Assembly: GCA_902794535.1 (NCBI GenBank)
Contig: CADBHQ010000023.1
Location: 22,764 to 86,763 of the forward strand
Source: Fibrobacter succinogenes
Lineage (GTDB): Bacteria; Fibrobacterota; Fibrobacteria; Fibrobacterales; Fibrobacteraceae
Length of the DNA: 64,000 nt
Reading direction: 5' to 3'
Shown here: one piece after another, positions 28,619 through 36,764 of the stretch
Layout: each line of letters begins with the position of its first letter
Numbering within the stretch: the stretch's first letter is position 1
Notes under the pieces: model-generated
Told to the model about the DNA's origin: nothing
The model's input: only the letters and a program-made list of their open reading frames with translations
Databases searched by the model: none
Translations under genes and position numbers: made by a program

Positions 28619-30352
28619 ATGGGATTTGGTTTAAAAAAGAAGGGGGCGGTTTCAGCGCTTTGCCTAACAGTGTTTGGTTTTATCGGGGCAGGTGCCGAGC
28701 CGCTGGCTTTCCCGGAGGCGCTGGGTTTTGGTGCGCAGGTCACGGGTGGTCGTGGCGGCAGCGTTTATCACGTGACGAACCTGAACGATGACGGTGCGGG
28801 TTCTTTCCGCGATGCGGTGAGCCAGGGCAACCGCATCGTGGTCTTTGACGTGGGTGGCATCATCAACATCAAGACGGCGGTTTCTATCAAGAGTAACATT
28901 ACCATCGCGGGGCAGACGGCTCCGGGCGAGGGAATCGCCATTCACGGCGGCAAGCTCAGTACCGGCAAGCAGAGCAACATCATCATCCGCTACCTGCGAA
29001 TCCGTCCGGGCGAAAATACCGCGTCCGAGAAGGATGATGCGCTCAACCTTTACGATTCCAAGAACGTAATCGTGGACCACTGCTCGGTGGAACTTGCGCC
29101 ATGGAATAACTTCGGCGGTTCTTCGGACAATGCAAGCTACCGCGTTACGGGCATTACGGTGCAGAACTCGCTGATTGCAAACCCCATTGGGCAACAGTTC
29201 GGGGCGCACATCGAATCGGTGGATGGCACCTGGGCGTGGTACTACAACGCCTTCGTGAATACGCATAACCGAAACCCGCTTGACAAGATTAACGACGTGT
29301 TCGTGAACAATATCCTCTACAACTTCGAGGCAGGCTACACGACGCATACGAGCACGCATTTCAATCACGATATCGTGAACAATTACTTTGTCTACGGTCC
29401 GAAGGGGAGCAACCCATGGTTCCAGGTAGACAAAAATCAGAGCATCTACGCAAGCGGCAACATGATCGACACGGACCGCGACGGAAAACTGAACGGCGGG
29501 CCTTCTAGTATTTACTACTACCAGGGCGTGGGCGAGGAACTTGCAAAACCCTGGAGCGAACTTACGACGAGCGGCCCGATGCTCAGTGCGGCTAGCGCTT
29601 GGCGCTATGTGACGTCGCAGAGCGGCGTGCTCCCGTACGACGACATTGATTCCCTGATATGGCACCAGGTGGGGACACTTGGGAAAGAAGGAGCCCTGGT
29701 GAAAAGTGTTGGCGCCATGGGAATCAAAACCAATAACGGCTGGGGTGAAGTAATGGCGGGGAAGGCCGCGACCGATTCCGACAAGGACGGCATGCCGGAT
29801 TACTTTGAAGACGCGATGGGTTACGACAAGTCGAAAGACGATGCCATGACCAAGGAAAGCGATGGCTATGTGCGCATCGAGAAGTATATCAACTGGCTGG
29901 GTGCTATGCACGCGTCGGTTGCGGGCGGCAAGTCCCTCGATTTTGACCTGCGAACGATTACGCAAGGGTTCAAGGATGTTGCGCCGACCTACAGCATGTC
30001 TGCGGCCGAAAACGGAACCGTAGAACTTGCGGGAGACGGCTATACGGCAAGGTTTGCGCCCAAGGCGAATTTCAGCGGGCTTGCTTCGTTCAAGTACACC
30101 GTGAAGGGTAACGACGATACCGAATATACGGGCCGCGTCGAGGTGCTTGTGGAAAAATCTGCTGAAGCGGATTCGACTACTACGCGCCTCGCTGACAAGT
30201 ATCATCTTCGTGCAGAAGCTGTTACGGTAGGCGTCTTTGACATGAACGGCCATTATGTGGGCGTGACTACGCAGGGACTTCCGCAAGGCCGCTATATTGT
30301 CCGCCAGAAGGTGAATGGCCGAATTGTAAATAAGCTGGTCCGAAAAGACTAA
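28619..30352 (+). CDS. Secreted pectate lyase-like protein (PL1-like beta-helix)
   Basis: 577 residues with a signal peptide ending near AGAEP. The beta-helix body has typical PL1-like features: FGAQVTGGRGGSVYHVTNLNDDGAGSFRDAV, IVVFDVGGIINI, SNITIAGQTAPGEGIAI, IIIRYLRIRPGE and DHCSVELA have been listed as separate landmarks rather than one run. It should cut polygalacturonate by beta-elimination outside the cell. A calcium-binding-like DSDKDGMPDYFEDAMGYD lies near residue 385. The C-terminus (VGVFDMNGHYVGVTTQGLPQ, GRYIVRQKV) is almost the same as that of the GH26 mannanase gene, implying a shared export or anchoring route. Start ATG 28619 has AAAGGA upstream. Confidence 0.82.
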   Translation: MGFGLKKKGAVSALCLTVFGFIGAGAEPLAFPEALGFGAQVTGGRGGSVYHVTNLNDDGAGSFRDAVSQGNRIVVFDVGGIINIKTAVSIKSNITIAGQTAPGEGIAIHGGKLSTGKQSNIIIRYLRIRPGENTASEKDDALNLYDSKNVIVDHCSVELAPWNNFGGSSDNASYRVTGITVQNSLIANPIGQQFGAHIESVDGTWAWYYNAFVNTHNRNPLDKINDVFVNNILYNFEAGYTTHTSTHFNHDIVNNYFVYGPKGSNPWFQVDKNQSIYASGNMIDTDRDGKLNGGPSSIYYYQGVGEELAKPWSELTTSGPMLSAASAWRYVTSQSGVLPYDDIDSLIWHQVGTLGKEGALVKSVGAMGIKTNNGWGEVMAGKAATDSDKDGMPDYFEDAMGYDKSKDDAMTKESDGYVRIEKYINWLGAMHASVAGGKSLDFDLRTITQGFKDVAPTYSMSAAENGTVELAGDGYTARFAPKANFSGLASFKYTVKGNDDTEYTGRVEVLVEKSAEADSTTTRLADKYHLRAEAVTVGVFDMNGHYVGVTTQGLPQGRYIVRQKVNGRIVNKLVRKD

Positions 30353-30372
30353 ATTGATAGAACCAAACAAGG

Positions 30373-30399
30373 CGTCCCGACGAATGTCGGGGCGTTTTT
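30373..30399 (+). terminator. Terminator after PL1-like lyase
   Basis: CGTCCCGAC-GAAT-GTCGGGGCG followed by TTTTT. The terminator at 38142-38170 has the same GAAT loop and the same ACCAAACAA leader, as if copied. Confidence 0.85.
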
Positions 30400-30418
30400 G
30401 TATAAAAATTATGGAAAA

Positions 30419-31267
30419 TTATTTCCCGCCGACGGGGAACAGTGCAAATTCCAGTTGGAAAACTTTATCGCTCCCTTCGTCTTCTTCGGCGAGGAGGGCG
30501 ATTTCTTTACGGAAGGCGTTGATTCGCTCTACAATGCGTTCGTAGCCTTCTTGGCTGATTCCAAGCGTAAGGCCCGAAACATGGCGCGTGCCAGGAGCGT
30601 CGCGGTCAATGGAATCTGCAGCGAGCTTTAGGCAATTTTGGTGATAGCCGCGGAGTGCGAGTTTCGAGGTGCGATCGCCGGTGGTAATGGCGCTTTCGGT
30701 CAGCACGTACTTGCCCGATTCATCTTTCTTGATGAGTTGGCATTCTTCGAGTAGCTTTACGGACTGTTTTGCCTGTTCGACAGTGATGTTCGGACGAACT
30801 TGCTTGGCGAGCGCCTCGTAGTTGCCGTCAAAACCGAACATTCCGATAAGGCTGCGAATAGTGAGGTGACGCCAGTCGGAATATACCATGTACTGTGCAT
30901 GCCCGAGCAGGTGCTGCTTTTCGGCGAATCGTACGACTTTGAGCACGGCCTGCATTTGCTCGAAGGCGGCGTTGCGTTCGTCGGTTGTTTCGGCCTGGTT
31001 GAACTTGACAAGCGCTACGAAAAATTCGGTTTCGTGCTTGCCGAGGCGAAGCCCCGAAGCCACTTTGGGAATGCTTTGGCTCGAAAGGTTTTTGTCGCCG
31101 TTCATGACGCGGCTAATAAAGTCCTTGGCCTTGAAACCGATCTTGTCCGAAAACACGCGAAGTGAAAAGGCGGGGTTCGCCTCTTTCTTTGCGTTGTAGT
31201 AATCTTTCAAAAATTCCCGGTAATCCAGGTATTCGAAGATTCTTTTTGTCGGTTTCTTTTCGCCCAT
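30419..31267 (-). CDS. TIGR02147/DUF4423 family putative transcriptional regulator
   Basis: 282 residues, cytoplasmic. The N-terminus KRIFEYLDYREFLKDYYNAK matches the family pattern, followed by an XRE-like helix-turn-helix region (AFSLRVFSDKIGFKAKDFISRVM). The body contains TDERNAAFEQMQAVLK, IRSLIGMFGFDGNYEAL and KQSVKLLEECQLIKKDESGKY. It ends VFQLEFALFPVGGK, the typical end of this family. It is divergent from the DUF2341/LamG lipoprotein gene with an inverted repeat in between, the same regulator/lipoprotein pairing as at 19607-22003 and 44649-46735. The ATG gives MGEKKPTKR. Confidence 0.8.
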   Translation of the reverse strand: MGEKKPTKRIFEYLDYREFLKDYYNAKKEANPAFSLRVFSDKIGFKAKDFISRVMNGDKNLSSQSIPKVASGLRLGKHETEFFVALVKFNQAETTDERNAAFEQMQAVLKVVRFAEKQHLLGHAQYMVYSDWRHLTIRSLIGMFGFDGNYEALAKQVRPNITVEQAKQSVKLLEECQLIKKDESGKYVLTESAITTGDRTSKLALRGYHQNCLKLAADSIDRDAPGTRHVSGLTLGISQEGYERIVERINAFRKEIALLAEEDEGSDKVFQLEFALFPVGGK

Positions 31268-31319
31268 GCCTTAAATGTAAGAAAAATGGTTGCGAAGAGG
31301 GGTGATAGTGCAATATTCC

Positions 31320-31337
31320 CGTTGTCTAGAAACAACG
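31320..31337. promoter_or_regulatory. Operator-like inverted repeat CGTTGTC-TAGA-AACAACG
   Basis: 6 of 7 arm positions pair. It lies between the divergent regulator (start 31267) and lipoprotein (start 31397) genes. A perfect version, followed by the same CGT, is at 36125-36142. TATAAT occurs at 31341-31346, directly after it, and could be the lipoprotein promoter's -10. Confidence 0.5.
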
Positions 31338-31396
31338 CGTTATAATAGGGAATATTTGTTTTCCCTTTTAGCGAAACTATATTTATATTAGTGGTG

Positions 31397-33025
31397 ATGG
31401 ATACTTTGAAATACTTTTTAGCGGGTTTCGTTGCCTTTTTTGTGGGTTGTTCTTCGGACAGCCAAGTGGCGGGCAATAGTGCCGAAACGGGTTCTCCGGA
31501 ACTCGCGGGTATCTTGGTGCTTGACAATGGTAAGCCTGCCGCCCGTACGAAAGTTCAGTGTGTGCCGGGCAACTACAACATCATTGCCGCAAGCGAGGCC
31601 GAACAGGTTCTGCCTTCCGCGTTCGAAACCGAAACGGATGAAAACGGCAACTACGAATTCGATTCCATCCCGGCGGGCAGTTTCTCTCTCGAGGCTTTCC
31701 ATCAAGAATCGGGCCAGATGCTTCTAGTGCAGGACCTGAGTGCCGAAGAGGACGAGCCCCTTGCTGTAAATGACACCTTGCGTAATTCAGGAACGGTCAA
31801 GCTTCTCGTATCGGGCGCGTTCCGCGAAAACCAGGGTGGCGAAGCCATCGTTATCGGGACGACAATTCGCAGAAGGGTTTCTGTGCAGAACGGGAAAATC
31901 GTGGTCGATAGCCTCCCGGCAGACACGTTTGAACTTATTGTTTACATGGATGGCATGAGCCCGTTTGGATTTAAGGATGTTTCCGTAAAGCCTGAAGAGA
32001 CTACGGTCTGGGGCGATTCGGTGACGTACACATTGAAAGCTCCGCTCGCGCTCCCCGAAGAAATCGATTCGCTCGGCACCGTCGTGAGCGATTTCCCGCT
32101 GGCCATTCGCTTGACGGAAAAAGAAATTGCTTTCGATTCCGCGGAGGTGGTGAACGGCCGCTGGGAGGCCGTGCGCATTTCGCAGGACGGAAACCGCAGC
32201 AAGAAACTCCCGATCGCGCAGACCTACTTTGATGCTCGTGCCAAAGAGGCTGTGTTCTGGGTGCGTGTCGATTCGCTGAATGTTTCAGATTCCCTGGAAC
32301 TCCATTTTGACAACACCATGAACCCCGCGTACGCAAAGGATGTGTTCCCCACGAACCGCAGCTATTCTTTGGTGTGGCATTTCGATAGCGGCCTTGCACC
32401 TGTGGACGATGGAGCGGAAAAGGGTTACTTCGAAGGTTTGCCGACAGGGGCCGTGGCTGCCGACGGTGTTGTTGGTAGGGGAGTGGAACTTGATGAAGGC
32501 GATGTTATTGTTGTCGAGAATTCGAGTGCGGCTGATTCCTCGCGCAAGGTGAACTTGAATTACGACGGTAGCGAATATTTCTGCTTCTCGGTGTGGGTAA
32601 AACTTGACAATCTCGAAGAAAAACAGACCATCTTTGAAAAGTCCAAGGAATATGCGTTGCGCTATGATCCGGAGAAGGGCTTTGTGGTTGACCTTTGGGT
32701 TCCCGATACGAGTTCCGATTCAATAAAATACGCCTGGGTGTCGGGAATGTCAGATATCAAGGCAGGCGAGTGGGTCTATGTTGCCTTCAGCCGCCACACG
32801 ACTTCGCAGTCCAATTTCTACGTGAACGACCGCAAGATTGAAACGGAGCCGGAACAAATCGCTTGGACGGGCGTCCGTGAACTGGCCGACTTCAAAGTGG
32901 GCGGCTTTACCGGCACCATCGACGAACTCATGCTGGGCGGCTGCTTCCGCGACGACGCTTGGACGCGGCTCACTTACCTGAACCAGCGTCCCGAAAAATA
33001 CTGGCCAGCCCTTTCGGCCCGCTAG
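31397..33025 (+). CDS. Surface lipoprotein with regulatory-like, DUF2341 and LamG domains
   Basis: The lipoprotein signal is MDTLKYFLAGFVAFFVGC, then NSAETGSPELAG. A carboxypeptidase-regulatory-like beta domain spans about 30-110 (GILVLDNGKPAARTKVQCV, YEFDSIPAGSFSLEAF). DUF2341-like sequence (FPLAIRLTEKEIAFDSAEVV, EAVFWVRVDSLNVSDSLELHF) spans about 230-310. A LamG/concanavalin-like domain covers about 380-540 (YFCFSVWVKLDNLEEKQTIF, VYVAFSRHTTSQSNFYVNDR, GTIDELMLGG). This arrangement is common in surface glycan-binding proteins. ATG 31397 gives a good signal; GTG 31391 is possible. It is divergent from a TIGR02147 regulator gene. Confidence 0.8.
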   Translation: MDTLKYFLAGFVAFFVGCSSDSQVAGNSAETGSPELAGILVLDNGKPAARTKVQCVPGNYNIIAASEAEQVLPSAFETETDENGNYEFDSIPAGSFSLEAFHQESGQMLLVQDLSAEEDEPLAVNDTLRNSGTVKLLVSGAFRENQGGEAIVIGTTIRRRVSVQNGKIVVDSLPADTFELIVYMDGMSPFGFKDVSVKPEETTVWGDSVTYTLKAPLALPEEIDSLGTVVSDFPLAIRLTEKEIAFDSAEVVNGRWEAVRISQDGNRSKKLPIAQTYFDARAKEAVFWVRVDSLNVSDSLELHFDNTMNPAYAKDVFPTNRSYSLVWHFDSGLAPVDDGAEKGYFEGLPTGAVAADGVVGRGVELDEGDVIVVENSSAADSSRKVNLNYDGSEYFCFSVWVKLDNLEEKQTIFEKSKEYALRYDPEKGFVVDLWVPDTSSDSIKYAWVSGMSDIKAGEWVYVAFSRHTTSQSNFYVNDRKIETEPEQIAWTGVRELADFKVGGFTGTIDELMLGGCFRDDAWTRLTYLNQRPEKYWPALSAR

Positions 33026-33060
33026 GCGTAATCCATAAATAATTATTTTTTTTGTAAAAA

Positions 33061-33157
33061 TGAGAACATTTTTGCAAAAAAATCGCTGTATCTATTGACT
33101 TTACGAAAAGAATAACTTATATTCTGTTTTGATATTTTGAGAACATTTTTGAGAACA
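33061..33157. promoter_or_regulatory. TGAGAACA repeats flanking the PL9 promoter
   Basis: TGAGAACA occurs at 33061-33068, 33138-33145 and 33150-33157. The first lies upstream of the -35 element; the other two are direct repeats downstream of the -10. The first two continue as TGAGAACATTTTTG. The layout fits a repressor or activator binding on both sides of the promoter. The same core is at the start of the TIGR02147 gene (22010-22019). Confidence 0.45.
33095..33123 (+). promoter_or_regulatory. Sigma-70-type promoter of the PL9/PL1 operon
   Basis: TTGACT (33095-33100), a 17-base spacer, then TATATT (33118-33123). It is 42-75 bases upstream of the candidate start codons of the PL9 gene. Confidence 0.7.
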
Positions 33158-33164
33158 GGAATGA

Positions 33165-34583
33165 ATGTTTGTCGGAATATCAAAGGATGTACTTGGGATG
33201 AATTATTTGAAGAATATCCGCTTGGTGGAAATTTTGACGGCAGCTTTTGCCGTTTTGGCGCTTGCCGGGAATACCCATGTAAAGCCTGGCGACGATTTTA
33301 TTTTGGCCATGACTAAGGCCTCCGCCGGAGATACCGTCTTTTTTGAAGCGGGAACATACCAGGTGCCCTATACAGAGGGTCAGGCGAATACGATTACACT
33401 TTCTAAGTCAGGAATGGCGGACAAGCCCATTGTGTTCTATGCGGCGGGCCATGCGACTGCCGTGATAGACTTCCAGTTCCCGGAACTCACCTATGTCGAC
33501 AAGGGCGTGGGGCTGAGCATGACCGGCAGTTATTACGAACTTCACGGTCTCGCCATTACCCGTGCGGGATACCAGGGAGCCTATGTGACAGGGTCGTACA
33601 ACAAGTTCTACAACATGTCGTTTTTCGAAAACCGCAATTCCGGTTTGGAAATTAACAAGGGCGGGAATCATACGCTGGTGGTCAACGTAGATGCGTACCG
33701 TAATTATGACCCCAAGAAAAAGGGCGGCATGGCTGACGGCTTTGCGAGCAAGCAGACTCAGGGAGCAGGAAATGTGTTCATCAACTGCCGTGCTTGGGAA
33801 AATTCCGACGACGGTTTTGACTTTTTTGATTCACCCGACAGTGTCATTGTCTATGATTCCTGGGCGTTCCGGAATGGGGTCAATGTTTTTGGCTATGCGG
33901 CCGAGCTCTTTGATGGAAACGGCAATGGCTTTAAGATGGGTGGCAATAAAGCCCAAGCGAATCACCGTTGCACGCGTTGTATTGCGTTTGACAATCCGGT
34001 AAAGGGCTTTGACCAGAACAACAATACGGGTGGCATTACGGTGGAACAAAGCCTTGCTTACCGCAACGGAAGCAGTGGTGCCGCCAATTATGGAATGGGT
34101 GGGGCGCTGAATGCGGGGCAAAAGCATCACCTGCGGAACAATATCTCTTATAAGGGCAAAAATGCCGACTCTTTTGGTTCGTCTAGCGAACAGAAAACGA
34201 ATTCCTGGAACATTTCGGTGACTGTGAGTGACGATGACTTTGAGTCGTTGGACACGAGCCTTGCGACGATTGCTCGAAATGCGGATGGACTGCTCCCGTA
34301 CACAAAGTTGTTCCGCCTGAAAAAAGGGAGCGTCTTGATTGACAAGGGGACGGAAATTGGCTTTGATTATGTTGGCTCGGCACCGGATCTTGGACCTTAC
34401 GAATATGGCGAAATTGCAGCAGAATCCAGTTCTTCGGAAGTGTCTTCTAGCAGTGCTACAACGACTGTTATTCGCCGCAGGGTGGCCCCTGCTGACAGGC
34501 GTAAAGATGCTCCGAGGTTCAATGCATTGGGGCGTTCGGTAAAATCCGCGGAACCTTTCCGTTGGAGCGTCAGTTGGTTTTAA
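33165..34583 (+). CDS. Secreted pectate lyase, PL9-like right-handed beta-helix
   Basis: A beta-helix enzyme that should cleave pectate or rhamnogalacturonan by beta-elimination. PL9-like landmarks are PGDDFILAMTKASAGDTVFFEAGTY in the first coil, YYELHGLAITRAGYQGAYV, NSGLEINKGG and the conserved WENSDDGFDFFDSPDS, which holds acidic calcium ligands; a Lys in GFKMGG follows. A short Ser-rich linker (ESSSSEVSSSSATTT) and a basic tail end the protein. Two starts are possible: ATG 33165 with AGGA upstream, or ATG 33198 (MNYLKNIRLVEILTAAFAVL), which gives a neater signal peptide. The PL1 gene starts 15 bases downstream in the same operon. Confidence 0.82.
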   Translation: MFVGISKDVLGMNYLKNIRLVEILTAAFAVLALAGNTHVKPGDDFILAMTKASAGDTVFFEAGTYQVPYTEGQANTITLSKSGMADKPIVFYAAGHATAVIDFQFPELTYVDKGVGLSMTGSYYELHGLAITRAGYQGAYVTGSYNKFYNMSFFENRNSGLEINKGGNHTLVVNVDAYRNYDPKKKGGMADGFASKQTQGAGNVFINCRAWENSDDGFDFFDSPDSVIVYDSWAFRNGVNVFGYAAELFDGNGNGFKMGGNKAQANHRCTRCIAFDNPVKGFDQNNNTGGITVEQSLAYRNGSSGAANYGMGGALNAGQKHHLRNNISYKGKNADSFGSSSEQKTNSWNISVTVSDDDFESLDTSLATIARNADGLLPYTKLFRLKKGSVLIDKGTEIGFDYVGSAPDLGPYEYGEIAAESSSSEVSSSSATTTVIRRRVAPADRRKDAPRFNALGRSVKSAEPFRWSVSWF

Positions 34584-34598
34584 TAAAGAGGTGGAAAA

Positions 34599-36110
34599 AT
34601 GAAAGCAAAATATTTGGCAATTCTCTTGATGAATGTGGGGCTCTTTGCGGCTACCCCTAACTTCGATATGGTGGGTTATGCCACTTTGGAAGGGGGCACT
34701 ACCGGCGGTAACGGGGGCAAGGTTGTGGAAGTCTCCAACTTTGCAGAATTTAAGCAGTACGCCGAAGATTTGGAAACTCCTTACGTCATTATCGTGAAGG
34801 GTGAAATCAATACCGGTATCAAGACGTTTATCGATGAAAATGGCCATGTGGCCTCTTCGGGTACGGCAACGACTTATGGCGAATTGGTCTTGGTCGGCAA
34901 TAACAAGACGATCATCGGTAAAGGCGAATCGGCGTTCCTTAATCGAGTGGGCCTGATGATTCAGAATAAACATAACATCATCATTCGTAACATCAAGTTC
35001 ACCATGAGCGATGTTCCCATTAGCAAGACCGACGAAAACAAGGTGATCGCTTTCCGCAATGGGGCAGAAGTTGTCCTCAATGACCCGGACTGCATCGCGA
35101 TTTCTGCGGACTCTGCTGCCACTAACTGGGCTGACAAGAATAAGCAGGGAAGCCATAACATTTGGATCGATCACTGCGAATTCTATAATGCCTACACCAG
35201 CAACAAGGACCGCTACGATGGTCTGCTGGATGCCAAGAACAACATTTACAATGCGACTTTTAGCTGGAATTATTTCCACAACCATCATAAGGGAAGCCTC
35301 ATTGGCAATAGCAACGGAGATAGTCTTCGTCATGAAATAACTATCCACCATAACTTTTATAAGGACCTGGATGCGCGTACTCCCATGATGCGCCATACTA
35401 AAATTCACCTTTATAACAACTATGTTCTCGGTCAGGGAACAGGCAACGGCCCGAATGTTCGCTATGGTTCTGACGACTACTTTGAAAATAATCACTATGC
35501 GGGCCTCAGCAAGGCGATTTTCGCTGGCGATGATGGCGTGGCTACCATTATTGGAAACTATTACGAAGGCTGCGCCAACTTCCAGAGTAGTGGCTGTAAC
35601 AGCAAAAAAATGAAGATTTCCGTAAATCCCGGTACTTCGCTTACTTCCAAGGATACCGCATGGGTCACTTACGATACGGAAATCCCTAAGGGAACTTTCA
35701 ATCCCAAGAGCGTCTACAGCTATAGTGCAGATCCCGTAGGCGATGTGAAGGGCTTGGTGACAAATTATTCTGGCATTGGTAAAATTGATATCAGCGAATA
35801 TGAAAAAGGAACGAAAATCGACCCGGTGATTGTTAGCTCAAGTTCTGTCGCCGAAGTAAGTTCTAGTAGCGTTACGAGTTCTTCAAGTAGCTCCGAAAAC
35901 ACAACGCGGTTGATTGCAACCGATGCCGAGTTCACCATTTCGCCTATGACCAAGGTGCAAATTTTCTCCTTGACAGGAAAACTGATCAAGCAGGGCTTTT
36001 ACAGCGAATGGGAACAATTGAAGTCTAGCCTCCCGCAAGGCCACTACATTGTGCGAGGGCTTCACCAAACATTAATATTCCAGTCCCGAAGAAAATGCTC
36101 TCGTCTTTAA
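34599..36110 (+). CDS. Secreted pectate lyase (PL1)
   Basis: 503 residues; signal peptide MKAKYLAILLMNVGLFA. A PL1 beta-helix with NKTIIGKGES, HNIIIRNIKF, SHNIWIDHCEFYN, DRYDGLLDAKNN and FSWNYFHNHHKGSLIG. RTPMMRH carries the catalytic Arg region of the family. It cleaves polygalacturonate with calcium. A linker with SSSS blocks leads to a C-terminal module (FTISPMTKVQIFSLTGKLI). The last 12 residues (HQTLIFQSRRKCSRL region) do not look like the usual module end. Another frame nearby reads YSSPEENALVFKVVEQSLSL, so a frameshift close to 36060 is possible but unproven. AGAGGTGG lies before the ATG. Confidence 0.88.
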   Translation: MKAKYLAILLMNVGLFAATPNFDMVGYATLEGGTTGGNGGKVVEVSNFAEFKQYAEDLETPYVIIVKGEINTGIKTFIDENGHVASSGTATTYGELVLVGNNKTIIGKGESAFLNRVGLMIQNKHNIIIRNIKFTMSDVPISKTDENKVIAFRNGAEVVLNDPDCIAISADSAATNWADKNKQGSHNIWIDHCEFYNAYTSNKDRYDGLLDAKNNIYNATFSWNYFHNHHKGSLIGNSNGDSLRHEITIHHNFYKDLDARTPMMRHTKIHLYNNYVLGQGTGNGPNVRYGSDDYFENNHYAGLSKAIFAGDDGVATIIGNYYEGCANFQSSGCNSKKMKISVNPGTSLTSKDTAWVTYDTEIPKGTFNPKSVYSYSADPVGDVKGLVTNYSGIGKIDISEYEKGTKIDPVIVSSSSVAEVSSSSVTSSSSSSENTTRLIATDAEFTISPMTKVQIFSLTGKLIKQGFYSEWEQLKSSLPQGHYIVRGLHQTLIFQSRRKCSRL

Positions 36111-36124
36111 GGTAGTGGAGCAAT

Positions 36125-36142
36125 CGTTGTCCTTAGACAACG
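36125..36142. promoter_or_regulatory. Operator-like perfect inverted repeat CGTTGTC-CTTA-GACAACG
   Basis: A perfect 7-bp inverted repeat between the PL1 gene and the next secreted protein gene. It shares CAATCGTTGTC with 46837-46847 and the arm sequence and spacing with 31320-31337. Confidence 0.5.
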
Positions 36143-36159
36143 CGTAAATAAAATTTTCA

Positions 36160-36191
36160 ATACTCCTTGGCCAGCTGGGGAGTATTTTTTT
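36160..36191 (+). terminator. Terminator of the PL9/PL1 operon
   Basis: Arms ATACTCC and GGAGTAT around TTGGCCAGCTGG, followed by a run of T. Confidence 0.7.
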
Positions 36192-36215
36192 ATTGCATAA
36201 AAGTTGGAGTGTGTT

Positions 36216-36764
36216 ATGCAAAAAAGTTGTTTGGGATTGATTCCGGGCGCCGTTTTGTCGGCTGCCCTAGGTGTTCACGCATACGCGGCGTCGGGTGATG
36301 CTTACACATGGCCCGGTTACCGCAGCGACCTGGATTACGACACAAAATCGAATCTGGGCGATATCCAGCCGCCGACCAAGTTCAATAACAATTGTTCGGG
36401 CGTTACCGGAAAGAAGGCCGGTAAATGGTGGGCGTTTTATTGGGGCAAGGATCGCGACAGCCGCATTACCGACATGGGCGCCGGATGCCCAGGCGCAAGA
36501 AGGCCAGTACAGTGCCGTTTATTACTATGGCTCGGGTACGTGTGCCGGTGGTGCGAAGGACGATACCACGGGTGGTTGGCAGACATGGGTGGCGGGCTAC
36601 ACGGCGGTGGCGGCTTCGTTCTATCCGCTCTACAGTTTCAATACGAGTTGCCCCTACCGCGATCGCGTGGCACAGATGGATGCGATGATTCACGAGGGAA
36701 TCCACTCGATGACGAACGGCTACCCTGGCGCAAAGGATGCGCACTGGTTTCAGGAAGCGGGTAA
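36216..36764 (+). CDS. Secreted HExxH protein, N-terminal fragment (frameshifted)
   Basis: ATG 36216 is preferred (GGAG seven bases upstream) and begins a signal peptide (MQKSCLGLIPGAVLSAALGVHAYAA). The correct phase runs to about 36479 (KWWAFYWGKDRDSRITDMG) and then shifts. The rest of this frame (GCPGARRPVQCRLLLWLGYV...) is noise. Removing one base near 36478-36482 joins it to PDAQAQEGQYSAVYYYG in the next fragment. Confidence 0.7.
   Translation: MQKSCLGLIPGAVLSAALGVHAYAASGDAYTWPGYRSDLDYDTKSNLGDIQPPTKFNNNCSGVTGKKAGKWWAFYWGKDRDSRITDMGAGCPGARRPVQCRLLLWLGYVCRWCEGRYHGWLADMGGGLHGGGGFVLSALQFQYELPLPRSRGTDGCDDSRGNPLDDERLPWRKGCALVSGSG

Noticed and set aside
28664..30370. 568-codon minus-strand frame opposite the PL1-like gene
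   Set aside because: Antisense to a clear enzyme gene; composition (many His, Arg, Val) is that of a reverse-strand shadow.
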